Shown here: positions 16,746 through 24,574 of the stretch, piece by piece
How the letters are laid out: every line of letters starts with the position of its first letter
Position numbering within the stretch: the stretch's first letter is position 1
From: an uncultured Muribaculaceae bacterium
Lineage (GTDB): Bacteria > Bacteroidota > Bacteroidia > Bacteroidales > Muribaculaceae
Direction: 5' to 3'
Length of the DNA stretch: 43,973 nucleotides
NCBI GenBank assembly: GCA_910583675.1
Contig: CAJTYH010000026.1
Location: forward strand, 1 to 43,973
Position numbers and translations under genes: made by a program
Notes under the pieces: model-generated
The model's input: the letters and a program-made list of their open reading frames with translations, nothing else
What the model was told of the DNA's origin: nothing
The model's database searches: none

Positions 16746-17140
16746 TGAAAATTATGCCGCATATAACCTTCCGATTCGCTTTTGGAGGATGCGCCTCCAA
16801 AAGCGAATCGCTAACAAAGCTCAGGGAATTTCTTCATCATAACGAATGGTTACCGTCTGACAACGATTATGATACCACGTTGTTAAGCTATCACACCGAT
16901 GACACCGGTGACTGTGAGGTGATTCTTAAAAGGAGGCCGGAGTATACATTAGACGAGTTGGCTGATATGTTCTTCAATGACATTATAAAGACAAAAGAAA
17001 TCATCTGGACAAAAGTTCTCTATGATTCGCATGTGGAGAATATTGTCGGAAAATATGCAGGTGCATATCTCTTACGGCAAACTTCCGACTTGTCTGACCT
17101 CAAAGAGAATGATGAGGTGATAGTCCTCATCAGGAAATAA
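16745..17140 (+). CDS. 131-aa hypothetical protein with an internal perfect inverted repeat
   Basis: Not recognised. The ATG at 16745 overlaps the TGA of the BspA-like gene (TGATG), so the two are translationally coupled. The protein begins MKIMPHITFRFAFGGCASKS and goes on with charged, soluble sequence (LTKLREFLHHNEWLPSDNDYD, EYTLDELADMFFNDIIK) ending LKENDEVIVLIRK. There is no signal peptide or membrane helix. Codons 10-22 are encoded by a 17-bp perfect inverted repeat, which would fold into a strong mRNA hairpin close to the start. The gene is closed by a terminator-like hairpin downstream. Confidence 0.65.
   Translation: MKIMPHITFRFAFGGCASKSESLTKLREFLHHNEWLPSDNDYDTTLLSYHTDDTGDCEVILKRRPEYTLDELADMFFNDIIKTKEIIWTKVLYDSHVENIVGKYAGAYLLRQTSDLSDLKENDEVIVLIRK
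16772..16810. repeat. 17-bp perfect inverted repeat within the 131-aa gene
   Basis: Arms 16772-16788 and 16794-16810 are exact reverse complements around a 5-base centre (ATGCG). The repeat starts 27 bases after the ATG of the 131-aa gene and lies wholly in its reading frame. Confidence 0.95.
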
Positions 17141-17156
17141 CAATGTGATAGTGTAA

Positions 17157-17200
17157 AAAAGTGGTGGCACAATGGAAAACCGATTGAAGTCACCACTTTT
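17157..17200. terminator. terminator-like hairpin after the 131-aa gene
   Basis: AAAAGTGGTG (17157-17166) pairs with CACCACTTTT (17191-17200) across a 24-base loop; the 3' arm supplies a T-run in either direction. It follows the stop of the 98-aa/BspA/131-aa operon by 17 bases. The rest of 17201-17300 has no gene that I can see. Confidence 0.6.
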
Positions 17201-17224
17201 ATATATGACGTCATGAGATACGAT

Positions 17225-17242
17225 AAACAACCACTTGGTGCT
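17225..17242. repeat. left copy of an 18-bp repeat flanking the abi unit
   Basis: It matches 18353-18370 at 16 of 18 positions in direct orientation. The two copies bracket the abi promoter, hairpin RNA and gene. The right copy is part of the terminator stem after abi, so the resemblance could reflect a worn terminator rather than a mobility signal. Confidence 0.5.
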
Positions 17243-17303
17243 TATAGTGTTTAATGGCTTACTTGCTAAGAGCATTTTTGATTTTCAGATTTGACTTCCA
17301 AGA

Positions 17304-17335
17304 TTTGTCTAGATGAAAATAATGTGCTAACTTTG
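17304..17335 (+). promoter_or_regulatory. promoter of the abi leader RNA
   Basis: TTTG (17304-17307), a 20-bp spacer and TAACTTTG (17328-17335) form a perfect Bacteroidota promoter. The start site should be close to 17341, right at the 5' side of the hairpin RNA. Confidence 0.8.
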
Positions 17336-17340
17336 TAGCG

Positions 17341-17395
17341 ACAGTTCCCACCACGCCTCTTGATAATGCGTACCACGGTGGGACTTAGTTTTTTT
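17341..17395 (+). ncRNA. short hairpin RNA/attenuator in front of the Abi gene
   Basis: About 55 nt from the predicted start site to a T7 run (17389-17395), six bases before the abi ATG. Outer stem 17344-17352/17377-17384 (8 bp with one bulged T), inner stem ACGC/GCGT (17353-17356/17368-17371), loop 17357-17367. The hairpin plus T-run is an intrinsic terminator, so most transcripts would end here as a small RNA and only read-through would express the protein. The place and architecture resemble the AbiF RNA motif found upstream of abiF genes and proposed as an RNA antitoxin. Membership is inferred from layout, not checked against a covariance model. Confidence 0.65.
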
Positions 17396-17401
17396 ATAAC
17401 C

Positions 17402-18301
17402 ATGAAGTACGACAAACGGCCAATTGACATTTCCCAGCAACTGCAGCTTTTGCAGCAACGAGGATTAAGAATTCTGGATATTGATGAAGCCGTCAAAATC
17501 CTTAACTCCATTAGTTATTTCCGTTTGGCAAGCTATTGGCAGACATTTGAAGAACATGGTATAGAATCACACCAATTCATTCAAGGATGTTGTTTTGATG
17601 AAGTAGTGGAATTGTATCTGTTTGATAAAAAGTTGCGAGGTCTGATCTTCTCTGCGATACAAGATATTGAAATCGCATTAAGAACTAGAATTATTCACTG
17701 CTTTTCACTTAGGTATGGCGCATTTTGGTTCATGGATTCAGCCTTGTTTAAGAATGAGACTATCTTCAACAACTGCCTTGACAATATAAATAAGGAGGTA
17801 AAAAGGTCAAATGAGATTTTTTTGAAAGAACATTTTGAGAAATACGATGAGCCCTCTTTGCCTCCCGTATGGAAAACTATGGAGGTGGTTTCATTTGGAA
17901 CGCTGTCTAAGCTATTTTGCAATTTCAAGGATGTTGAAGTAAAGAAGCTCGTGGCAAAGAGTTTTGGTCTTCCTCAATACGCTTATTTGGAAAGTTGGAT
18001 GAAGTCAATATCTGCATTGAGAAACTGCTGTGCGCATCATGGCAGACTTTGGAATAAACGACTCCCCTTCATTCCTCAGTTGCCAACTCGCCTTCCGCTT
18101 AGTTGGATATCACTCAAGCCTCGTCAACAGTTCAAGTTATATGCTCCCATTTGTTGCATGGCATATCTTGAGCAAAGCATTAAACCTAAAAGCACATTTA
18201 CTAAAGAAATCGTTTCACTATTGTCAAATCTTCCTACTTCTGCTTTGAAACACATGGGCGTACCTTTAGAGTGGGAAAAGGAAACCTTATGGCGATTGTG
18301 A
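17402..18301 (+). CDS. Abi family protein (AbiD/AbiF-like), HEPN RNase candidate
   Basis: Abortive-infection protein of 299 aa (Abi_2 type). It shows the family opening (KRPIDISQQLQLLQQRGLRI), ISYFRLASYWQTF, the helical core YLFDKKLRGLIFSAIQDIEI and the C-terminal block SISALRNCCAHHGRLWNKRL. Two HEPN-type RX4H motifs are visible: RTRIIH (Arg94-His99) and RNCCAH (Arg207-His212), the residues used by metal-independent RNases of this superfamily. ATG 17402 is chosen because upstream in-frame codons overlap the hairpin RNA. Likely role: a phage-triggered or antitoxin-restrained RNase that halts growth. A dedicated promoter plus a terminated leader RNA precede it and a strong hairpin follows, so it forms a self-contained cassette. 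RNase activity is inferred. Confidence 0.88.
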   Translation: MKYDKRPIDISQQLQLLQQRGLRILDIDEAVKILNSISYFRLASYWQTFEEHGIESHQFIQGCCFDEVVELYLFDKKLRGLIFSAIQDIEIALRTRIIHCFSLRYGAFWFMDSALFKNETIFNNCLDNINKEVKRSNEIFLKEHFEKYDEPSLPPVWKTMEVVSFGTLSKLFCNFKDVEVKKLVAKSFGLPQYAYLESWMKSISALRNCCAHHGRLWNKRLPFIPQLPTRLPLSWISLKPRQQFKLYAPICCMAYLEQSIKPKSTFTKEIVSLLSNLPTSALKHMGVPLEWEKETLWRL

Positions 18302-18352
18302 TAATATTCAAAAACACGGTCACAGGGTACGATTTCGGAATTTTGGTTGAAA

Positions 18353-18370
18353 AAACAACCACTTAGCGCT
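18353..18370. repeat. right copy of the 18-bp repeat flanking the abi unit
   Basis: Direct repeat partner of 17225-17242 (16 of 18 identical); it overlaps the 5' arm of the terminator stem. Confidence 0.5.
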
Positions 18371-18391
18371 CAGAGGTTTGCTAAGTGGTTG
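18356..18391. terminator. bidirectional terminator between abi and guaA
   Basis: A 12-bp stem (18356-18367 with 18380-18391, CAACCACTTAGC/GCTAAGTGGTTG) has a 12-base loop. The A-run before it (18350-18355) becomes a T-run on the minus strand, so it can serve guaA as well as abi. Confidence 0.7.
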
Positions 18392-18436
18392 ATTTATACG
18401 AGATAAAAATTGTATTGACAGTTAGAGCGGAATAAA

Positions 18437-19960
18437 TCATTCCCACTCGATGGTGGCTGGCGGTTTGGAGGAGATGTCGTAGCATACGCGGTTGACCCCG
18501 CGCACGTGGTTGATGATCATATTGGAGATCTCGGCCATGAATTCGTAGGGGAGATGTGCCCAGTCGGCAGTCATGGCATCGGTTGAGGTTACCGCGCGGA
18601 GTGCCACGGCGCGTTCATAGGTGCGTTCGTCGCCCATCACGCCCACGCTCTGGACGGGGAGCAGTATCACTCCCGCCTGCCATACCTTGTCGTATAGATC
18701 CCAGCGGCGCAGGCCGTCAATGAAGATATGGTCTGCTTCCTGGAGCACGTGTACCTTTTCAGGGGTTATGTCCCCGAGGATGCGCACGGCCAGACCGGGG
18801 CCGGGGAACGGATGGCGTTTGATGAGATGCTCCGGCATGCCGAGGGCGCGGCCTACGGCACGTACCTCGTCCTTGAAGAGGAGGCGCAGCGGTTCGCACA
18901 GCTTGAGGTTCATCTTCTCGGGTAGACCGCCCACATTGTGGTGGCTCTTGATGGTGGTGCCGGTGATGGAGAGGCTTTCGATGCAGTCGGGATAGATGGT
19001 TCCCTGTGCGAGCCATTTCACATCCTTGATCTTGTGTGCTTCCTCGTCGAACACGTCAATGAAGCCCTTTCCGATGATCTTGCGCTTGCGCTCCGGATCG
19101 GTTACGCCGGCAAGCTCGCTGAAGAACTTCTGCGATGCGTCCACTCCGATCACGTTAAGTCCGAGGCATTCATAGTCATGAAGCACGTTGCGGAACTCAT
19201 CCTTGCGCAGCATGCCGTGATCCACGAAGATGCATGTGAGGTTGCTGCCGATGGCGCGGTTGAGCAACACTGCGGCAACGGAGGAGTCTACACCTCCTGA
19301 AAGGCCGAGCACCACCTTGTCGTCCCCAAGCTGCTCGCGCAGTTGAGCTACCGTGGTGTCTATGAACGATTCGGCGCTCCAGTCCTGCTTGCCGCCACAG
19401 ATGTCTACCACGAAGTTCCGCAGTAGCTCCGTGCCTATCTGCGAGTGGTATACCTCGGGATGGAACTGCACACCCCACGTCTTTTCACCTTCGACGCGGT
19501 AGGCTGCCACGCGTACTTTCTCGGTGGAGGCCACTACCTTGAAGTTTCCGGGCACGGAGGTTATTGTGTCGCCGTGGCTCATCCAGACTTGTGAACCAGT
19601 GCCTATGCCCTTGAAAAGGGGATCTGCACCATCAACCTCGGTGAGGATGGCGCGGCCATACTCGCGTGTGGCGGCCGGCTCGACGGTGCCGCCGGAGGTG
19701 TAGGCCATGAACTGAGCGCCATAGCAAATGCCGAGCACCGGCAGATGGCCGCAGATGGCCGACAGTTCGGCGCGGAACGCCTTTTCATCATACACCGAGA
19801 AGGGGGAACCGGAAAGGATCACGCCTATTACCGATTCGTCGCCGAACGGGAACTTGTTGTAAGGCACGATTTCGCAATACGTGTTCAGCTCACGCACGCG
19901 TCGCCCGATGAGCTGCGTGGTCTGCGATCCGAAATCGAGGATTATTATTTTTTCCTGCAT
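18437..19960 (-). CDS. guaA: GMP synthase (glutamine-hydrolysing)
   Basis: Cytosolic enzyme of purine synthesis that converts XMP, ATP and glutamine to GMP. At 507 aa it is close to the family's usual length. The N-terminal class I glutamine amidotransferase shows the nucleophile motif GICYGAQ and the catalytic pair in QFHPEVYHS. The ATP pyrophosphatase domain has the PP-loop GLSGGVDSS, and the dimerisation domain ends with the canonical PPATIEWE. It is transcribed alone from a -7 element at 20007-20014. Confidence 0.98.
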   Translation of the reverse strand: MQEKIIILDFGSQTTQLIGRRVRELNTYCEIVPYNKFPFGDESVIGVILSGSPFSVYDEKAFRAELSAICGHLPVLGICYGAQFMAYTSGGTVEPAATREYGRAILTEVDGADPLFKGIGTGSQVWMSHGDTITSVPGNFKVVASTEKVRVAAYRVEGEKTWGVQFHPEVYHSQIGTELLRNFVVDICGGKQDWSAESFIDTTVAQLREQLGDDKVVLGLSGGVDSSVAAVLLNRAIGSNLTCIFVDHGMLRKDEFRNVLHDYECLGLNVIGVDASQKFFSELAGVTDPERKRKIIGKGFIDVFDEEAHKIKDVKWLAQGTIYPDCIESLSITGTTIKSHHNVGGLPEKMNLKLCEPLRLLFKDEVRAVGRALGMPEHLIKRHPFPGPGLAVRILGDITPEKVHVLQEADHIFIDGLRRWDLYDKVWQAGVILLPVQSVGVMGDERTYERAVALRAVTSTDAMTADWAHLPYEFMAEISNMIINHVRGVNRVCYDISSKPPATIEWE

Positions 19961-20006
19961 AGACTGTGTAGATTGTATATGTAGCGGATAGTTTGTTTCT
20001 CCTCTG

Positions 20007-20014
20007 CAAAGTTA
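20007..20014 (-). promoter_or_regulatory. -7 promoter element of guaA
   Basis: The minus strand reads TAACTTTG (TAnnTTTG), 46 bases upstream of the guaA ATG. No clear -33 element is seen. Confidence 0.5.
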
Positions 20015-20052
20015 GCTATTTTGCCCCGATTGCACATAATAATGCCCCCAAT

Positions 20053-20093
20053 AAAAACGCAGCCGCAAATCTCGTCTTTGCGGCTGCGTTTTT
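20053..20093. terminator. strong bidirectional intrinsic terminator
   Basis: A perfect 17-bp stem (20053-20069 with 20077-20093) with a 7-base loop, GC-rich in the middle and flanked by A5 and T5, so it works on both strands. It separates the peptidase/lipoprotein operon from guaA. Confidence 0.9.
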
Positions 20094-20098
20094 ATAGG

Positions 20099-20806
20099 TC
20101 AGTCATAACGTTGGAATATGCGGATGGCATTGTTTAAAAATGGCTCACTATAGGGAGTGCTGCCATATAAGTCGTTCAATACCAAAGTGAGAACTCTGCA
20201 TTTGCCGGTATTGTTGGGCTGCACATGTAATTGGATTAGATGCTTGTCCGGATCAAAAACGGCTCTTACCCATTTCTCTTCACCCATGGGCATGGCAAAC
20301 TTGTTTTCCCAACAAATCGGAACCAAATCAATGCCGAGCACACCGTTATAATGGAAGTATTGAGATGCCAACGGGGTGATGTATTGCTTGTTGACAACAT
20401 CTCCCGCATAAAACCTGTTTAGGTTGTCCTCATTTAATGGGTAAAGAATAAAGCAGTCCCTTCCTTTGGTGTCTTTGGCTGTCTGGTATGTCACAGTGTC
20501 ATTTTTCATGCAGACCAACCAATCTTCTGATGTGGAGCAAATAAACCTAGGGCAAGCCTCCTGATTGTATTTGACGTTTTTTTTTCCGCCTTTTGAATTG
20601 AAGTTCAGGAAAACATCTTTATGCTTGAACATCCTTGTGTCGTCAGGCATCAAATAAGATCCGTCCATATGAATATGTGTGGATTTATTCTTTTTGCCGG
20701 GTGTATGGCGCTTGGTGGCAGACTGGTTTGCGTTACACCCGACAAAAAATATTCCTGCAATAATGCATGCGCCAATCGCATGCCACAGTTTTACAATCGC
20801 TCCCAT
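20099..20806 (-). CDS. hypothetical lipoprotein coupled to the C10 peptidase
   Basis: Predicted lipoprotein of 235 aa with signal peptide (WHAIGACIIAGIFFVGC) and lipobox FVGC. The mature part is beta-rich by composition, with no motif I recognise (for example GVLGIDLVPICWENKF, EKWVRAVFDPDKHLIQLHVQ). Its ATG lies one base after the peptidase stop, so the two are translationally coupled. In Bacteroides and Streptococcus, C10 peptidases are sometimes encoded with inhibitors, so an inhibitor or a substrate/anchoring partner is a reasonable guess but not shown by the sequence. Confidence 0.75.
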   Translation of the reverse strand: MGAIVKLWHAIGACIIAGIFFVGCNANQSATKRHTPGKKNKSTHIHMDGSYLMPDDTRMFKHKDVFLNFNSKGGKKNVKYNQEACPRFICSTSEDWLVCMKNDTVTYQTAKDTKGRDCFILYPLNEDNLNRFYAGDVVNKQYITPLASQYFHYNGVLGIDLVPICWENKFAMPMGEEKWVRAVFDPDKHLIQLHVQPNNTGKCRVLTLVLNDLYGSTPYSEPFLNNAIRIFQRYD

Positions 20807-20807
20807 G

Positions 20808-22124
20808 TCAGTTTATTATCGGTATGATTTGCCTTTTGGTTTTGAACCTGTTTAATGGGTGGGCATCATTCTTTATGTCGTTCGGATCCATTGAGAGGTC
20901 AATACGATGAAAAAATCCATTATATTTCCCGTGCCATCCCCAATTGTAATGAATTAGGTAGTATTCTTCAAGTTCTATAGCGTCAGACAATTGCCATGTC
21001 ACGCCATTGTCTGTGCTGTCATAAATATAATCAAAGATCTTATAATTTTTCAAGCCATCACAGATCCATTGATGTCCGCTGTTGTCGGTTTCATTTCCTC
21101 TTTCCAATAATATCGCTCTGTTATGATAAAATATCTCGTCATATGATCTTATTCCTGCACCTGTTTCCCATCCGGAAGTAGATGCAAGTGAGAGTGTACG
21201 TAATAATCTGGGTGCTTCATCACTAGAAGTCTTCGTGACTTTCGGGTCGCTATAATCGCTATTCGCTCTATGCCCCAATTCCCTCAGCAGATGAGCCAGA
21301 TTTTCCCTTATCGGATAATCTGAGACGGGGAAAGCATTCAGTGGATTGTCTCGGGTGGATAGGTACTTGCTTAATTCTTCCCAGCTTAGCCTTAGATATG
21401 GACGGTCTGAAAGGTAGGTAAGCGTAATGCCTTGTGGTCTATTTAGGAAATACATTATCATCGCCATCGCAGTATTTGCGCATCCCGCAACTCCATTGTC
21501 GCAAAACATACCTTCGCATGCGTTTGGAACCAGATCGTCTTTGCTTTGTCCCCATAAGACATCTACTCTGGGAGGTATGTTCTTTTGCCATACGGTATCG
21601 CGCACTATTTTTGTTTGATCGCCGTATATTGCTTTGGCTGTATTCTTGCCTGGTAAATCCGTCAGGACTTTTAAAATCTCCAGAGTCTCGTCCATCCAGA
21701 GATTGAACCCTTCGATTTCCACCGGTTCGGATGGATTGTAGTGTCCCTTTTCGGTGACGGCAAGCAGTTCCGGGGCGTTACGTGGAGCCGAGACCAAAGC
21801 AAAGCCATTGTTGTCGGCATAGTTGACTACATACATCAATGTGTCTTCGCCACCGCTTCGTGATGCTTTACTGCCGATATGGTATACGGGCGTTTGGCAA
21901 TCTATTACGCGTCCATATCCTCGGCTTAGCCCTCTTTCGTCTCCTGTAGGTGTTATCATATTGGATGCATTGGCTGAGATCTCCAACACTTCCTCTATGC
22001 TTCGGAGGTTGCCACTCGTATCAGCTATGGCTTGAGTCTTTTGCGTTGAAGGCAATACCGGCTCATCTGAAGTACAACCTGTAAATAGCATTGCCGATAA
22101 AATGCCGTAAATAAGTTTTTTCAG
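20808..22124 (-). CDS. C10-family cysteine peptidase (streptopain/SpeB-like) lipoprotein
   Basis: Secreted papain-fold peptidase of about 438 aa. A signal with lipobox LFTGC is followed by an N-terminal prodomain of the Spi/SpeB type (about residues 30-165; VVNYADNNGFALVSAP). The catalytic domain has the nucleophile in VAGCANTAMAM (Cys codon 21480-21482), the catalytic His in GHQWICDG (codon 21072-21074) and the oxyanion/Asn-Trp block HYNWGWHGKYNGFF, so the active site looks intact. The start is uncertain: TTG 22157 and GTG 22151 lie at or before the predicted transcription start, while CTG 22124 gives an ideal lipoprotein signal (MKKLIYGILSAMLFTGC). It forms an operon with the next lipoprotein. 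Confidence 0.88.
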   Translation of the reverse strand: MKKLIYGILSAMLFTGCTSDEPVLPSTQKTQAIADTSGNLRSIEEVLEISANASNMITPTGDERGLSRGYGRVIDCQTPVYHIGSKASRSGGEDTLMYVVNYADNNGFALVSAPRNAPELLAVTEKGHYNPSEPVEIEGFNLWMDETLEILKVLTDLPGKNTAKAIYGDQTKIVRDTVWQKNIPPRVDVLWGQSKDDLVPNACEGMFCDNGVAGCANTAMAMIMYFLNRPQGITLTYLSDRPYLRLSWEELSKYLSTRDNPLNAFPVSDYPIRENLAHLLRELGHRANSDYSDPKVTKTSSDEAPRLLRTLSLASTSGWETGAGIRSYDEIFYHNRAILLERGNETDNSGHQWICDGLKNYKIFDYIYDSTDNGVTWQLSDAIELEEYYLIHYNWGWHGKYNGFFHRIDLSMDPNDIKNDAHPLNRFKTKRQIIPIIN

Positions 22125-22154
22125 GTGTATAAGATCGTTAAAATTGAGCACTCG

Positions 22155-22184
22155 CAAATTTAACTAAAAATATCAAATTTCCAA
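22155..22184 (-). promoter_or_regulatory. promoter of the C10 peptidase operon
   Basis: On the minus strand TTGG (22181-22184) and TAAATTTG (22155-22162) are separated by about 18 bp. Transcription would start near 22148, downstream of the TTG and GTG codons otherwise available as starts. Confidence 0.65.
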
Positions 22185-22239
22185 GAATTTAATTGGCTAT
22201 TTTCGCTACTTAAAAGTTGTAGCGTGGCAGCGTGTGGGA

Positions 22240-24450
22240 TCAGCGGAGGAGGTCGGCGGTGCGGGAGGTGCCAACGATCCAGAGGCGGTCGCCGGGACGG
22301 AGGGGAAGATGGGCGGCTTCGTCAACGAAGGTGTTGTCGCGCTCGAGGGTTACGACGTGGGTCTGGTAGTTGCGGCGCACATCTGCGGTGGCAAGGGTCT
22401 TTCCGACGAGTGGGGAGCTGTCCGTAAGCACTACGCTTGTGAGCTTGAATTCGTTGAGGTCAGTGGGCGTGTCGGAAGAGGAGGGTGTCTGTTCGGCCTC
22501 GATCACGGGGAGGATGGAGGAGATCTGCTCGTCCGTGCCGATCACACCTACGGTGTCCCCAGGGAAGATGCGCGTCTCGCCCGAGGGAACGACCGTCAGC
22601 TCCGAGCCGCGCTGTATGGTCACGACCGTTACCCCGTATTTGTGGCGGATATTGGCATTTACAAGGCGTTCTCCTACGAACGGGCATCCGTAGCCCACAT
22701 GCATGTAAGCCAGGTGGAGGTCGCTCACAAGGTTGTTGTTCTTGCCTGAGCGTCGTAGCTCGCGCTCGTTGAGGTTGTTGATGAACCGTTTCTCTATCTG
22801 GCGCAACTGATGGTTGAGGCGCTTGGAGAAGAGCATCAGCATGATCATGAAGCATGCTATCCCCACGAGTATGCCGACCTTCAGTGAATAGAACTGCCAG
22901 AGCTGCCAGACGATGAATCCAAGCGCGAGTATCAGGCGAAATACCATCATGATAAGCCTCGGAAGCCGTAGCTGGGATGCCGTAAGATGTGCGGCGCTGT
23001 TGCCGGAGTCCATGCGCGGTGGCAGACAGAGGGCCAGCAGGAACGGTGCCATGAACGTCAAGGTGGTAGCGGCTCCTATGAACCGGCTCCATGAACCTGC
23101 CCACCCGTCAAGCCATGGGGCGAGATATGTGCGCGAGAGCATGGAGATGGCATACAGTATGATGGAATACATCAGGATGCGCCACAGATAACGTTGTGCG
23201 AGGGAGATCCATGCGCGGCGTGTCGTATAGCTGTCGGAGTCGCCCGAAGTGCGTGCAGTGAGAAGATACCGGAACCGCTGCGGCAGGTGTCGTGCAGTGA
23301 ACTCGTATACCGGTTCGGCCATGCGTATGAAATAAGGGGTGGTGAATGTGGTTATCACCGATACTGCCACCACAATCGGGTAGATCTCATGGTCAAGCAC
23401 CCCAAGGCTCATGCCCAGGGTGGCGATGATGAAGGCGAATTCCCCGATCTGGGTAAGGGAGAAGCCCGACTGAATGGCCACGCGCAGACTCTGTCCTGTG
23501 ACAAGCATGCCGCATGTGCCGAACACTATCATGCCGACTATCACCACCACCGACAGCAGCAGGATAGGCCACCAGTATTGCACTATCACGTCGGGTTGCA
23601 CCATCATACCCACGGAGATGAAGAACACCGACCCGAAAAGATCCTTGACCGGACTTACCACATGCTCTATGCGCTCGGCATAGCTTGTGCCGGCGAGGAT
23701 GGAACCCATCACGAATGCACCCAGCGCCATGGAAAAGCCGCAGAACACCGAGAAGACGGCCATGCCGAGGCATAGCCCCATGGACACCACCAGAAGGGTC
23801 TCATTGTTGAGGAAACGGCGGAAGCGGTTGAGAGCCGAGGGCAGGATGAAGACACCGACCAGGAACCATATGATTAGGAAGAACACAAGTTTGCTCACGC
23901 TCATGAGCATCTCGCCACCTTCCACGCTGTTGTTGATGGCGATGGAGGAGAGCACAACCATCATCACGACGGCAAACAGATCCTCCACGATGAGCACTGC
24001 GAACACGAGCGAGGCAAATTTCTTCTGTCTCAGGTTCAGGTCTGTGAAAGCCTTGATGATGATCGTGGTCGAGGACATGGAGAGCATTCCTCCGAGGAAT
24101 AGGCTGTTGATTGCCGTGAAACCGAGCAGATGCCCTATCACGAAGCCCGTGGCCATCATCCCAACCACTATGATGAGCGCCGTAACGACGGCAGATCCTC
24201 CGGTATTGAGCAACTTCTTGAAACTGAACTCAAGGCCGAGGGAGAACAGCAGCACAATGATCCCGATCTGTGCCCAGAACTCAATGTTCTCGTCGGTAGT
24301 GACCGATGGGAGCGGGGTGAAGTTGGGGCTGGCCAGGAATCCCGCCACGATGTATCCCAGCACCACCGGCTGCTTTATCCACTTGAACAGCAGTGTCACC
24401 ACCGCCCCGAGCAGCAGTATGAACGCAAGATCCGATATAAGGCTTTCCAT
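22240..24450 (-). CDS. monovalent cation:proton antiporter, CPA2/KefB type, with TrkA-C domains
   Basis: Inner-membrane antiporter of 736 aa. The CPA2 exchanger domain fills about residues 5-385, with some 12 hydrophobic helices (VVLGYIVAGFL, GIIVLLFSLGLEFSF, GMLSMSSTTIIIKAF, GAFVMGSILAGT, FSLTQIGEFAFIIATLG). A second block of helices at about 425-540 is followed by two TrkA-C (RCK_C) domains (about 575-645 and 660-735; FPGDTVGVIGTDEQI, LRPGDRLWIVGTSRT). It probably exchanges K+ or Na+ for H+ for pH and ion balance, with the TrkA-C part acting as a ligand gate. A full NAD-binding TrkA-N domain is not apparent. Confidence 0.92.
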   Translation of the reverse strand: MESLISDLAFILLLGAVVTLLFKWIKQPVVLGYIVAGFLASPNFTPLPSVTTDENIEFWAQIGIIVLLFSLGLEFSFKKLLNTGGSAVVTALIIVVGMMATGFVIGHLLGFTAINSLFLGGMLSMSSTTIIIKAFTDLNLRQKKFASLVFAVLIVEDLFAVVMMVVLSSIAINNSVEGGEMLMSVSKLVFFLIIWFLVGVFILPSALNRFRRFLNNETLLVVSMGLCLGMAVFSVFCGFSMALGAFVMGSILAGTSYAERIEHVVSPVKDLFGSVFFISVGMMVQPDVIVQYWWPILLLSVVVIVGMIVFGTCGMLVTGQSLRVAIQSGFSLTQIGEFAFIIATLGMSLGVLDHEIYPIVVAVSVITTFTTPYFIRMAEPVYEFTARHLPQRFRYLLTARTSGDSDSYTTRRAWISLAQRYLWRILMYSIILYAISMLSRTYLAPWLDGWAGSWSRFIGAATTLTFMAPFLLALCLPPRMDSGNSAAHLTASQLRLPRLIMMVFRLILALGFIVWQLWQFYSLKVGILVGIACFMIMLMLFSKRLNHQLRQIEKRFINNLNERELRRSGKNNNLVSDLHLAYMHVGYGCPFVGERLVNANIRHKYGVTVVTIQRGSELTVVPSGETRIFPGDTVGVIGTDEQISSILPVIEAEQTPSSSDTPTDLNEFKLTSVVLTDSSPLVGKTLATADVRRNYQTHVVTLERDNTFVDEAAHLPLRPGDRLWIVGTSRTADLLR

Positions 24451-24459
24451 ATACTTTAG

Positions 24460-24492
24460 AAGTAAGAAATTAGAGCATTAGAAGTCAAGCAA
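24460..24492. repeat. left inverted repeat of the four-helix-bundle unit
   Basis: A 33-bp sequence that is the reverse complement of 24995-25027 with three mismatches. Its inner 20 bases are an exact match. Together the two enclose the four-helix-bundle gene. Confidence 0.9.
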
Positions 24493-24574
24493 TAATACTT
24501 TAGTCAGGCAGGAATAGTTTTGGGGTGAGGAGACACTTTAGTAAAGTTTGTTGTACCTGTAAATAATTTGACTG

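Noticed and set aside
22234..24481. Several long plus-strand open frames opposite the antiporter
   Set aside because: The minus strand encodes a full-length CPA2 antiporter with all motifs; the plus-strand frames are its shadow.
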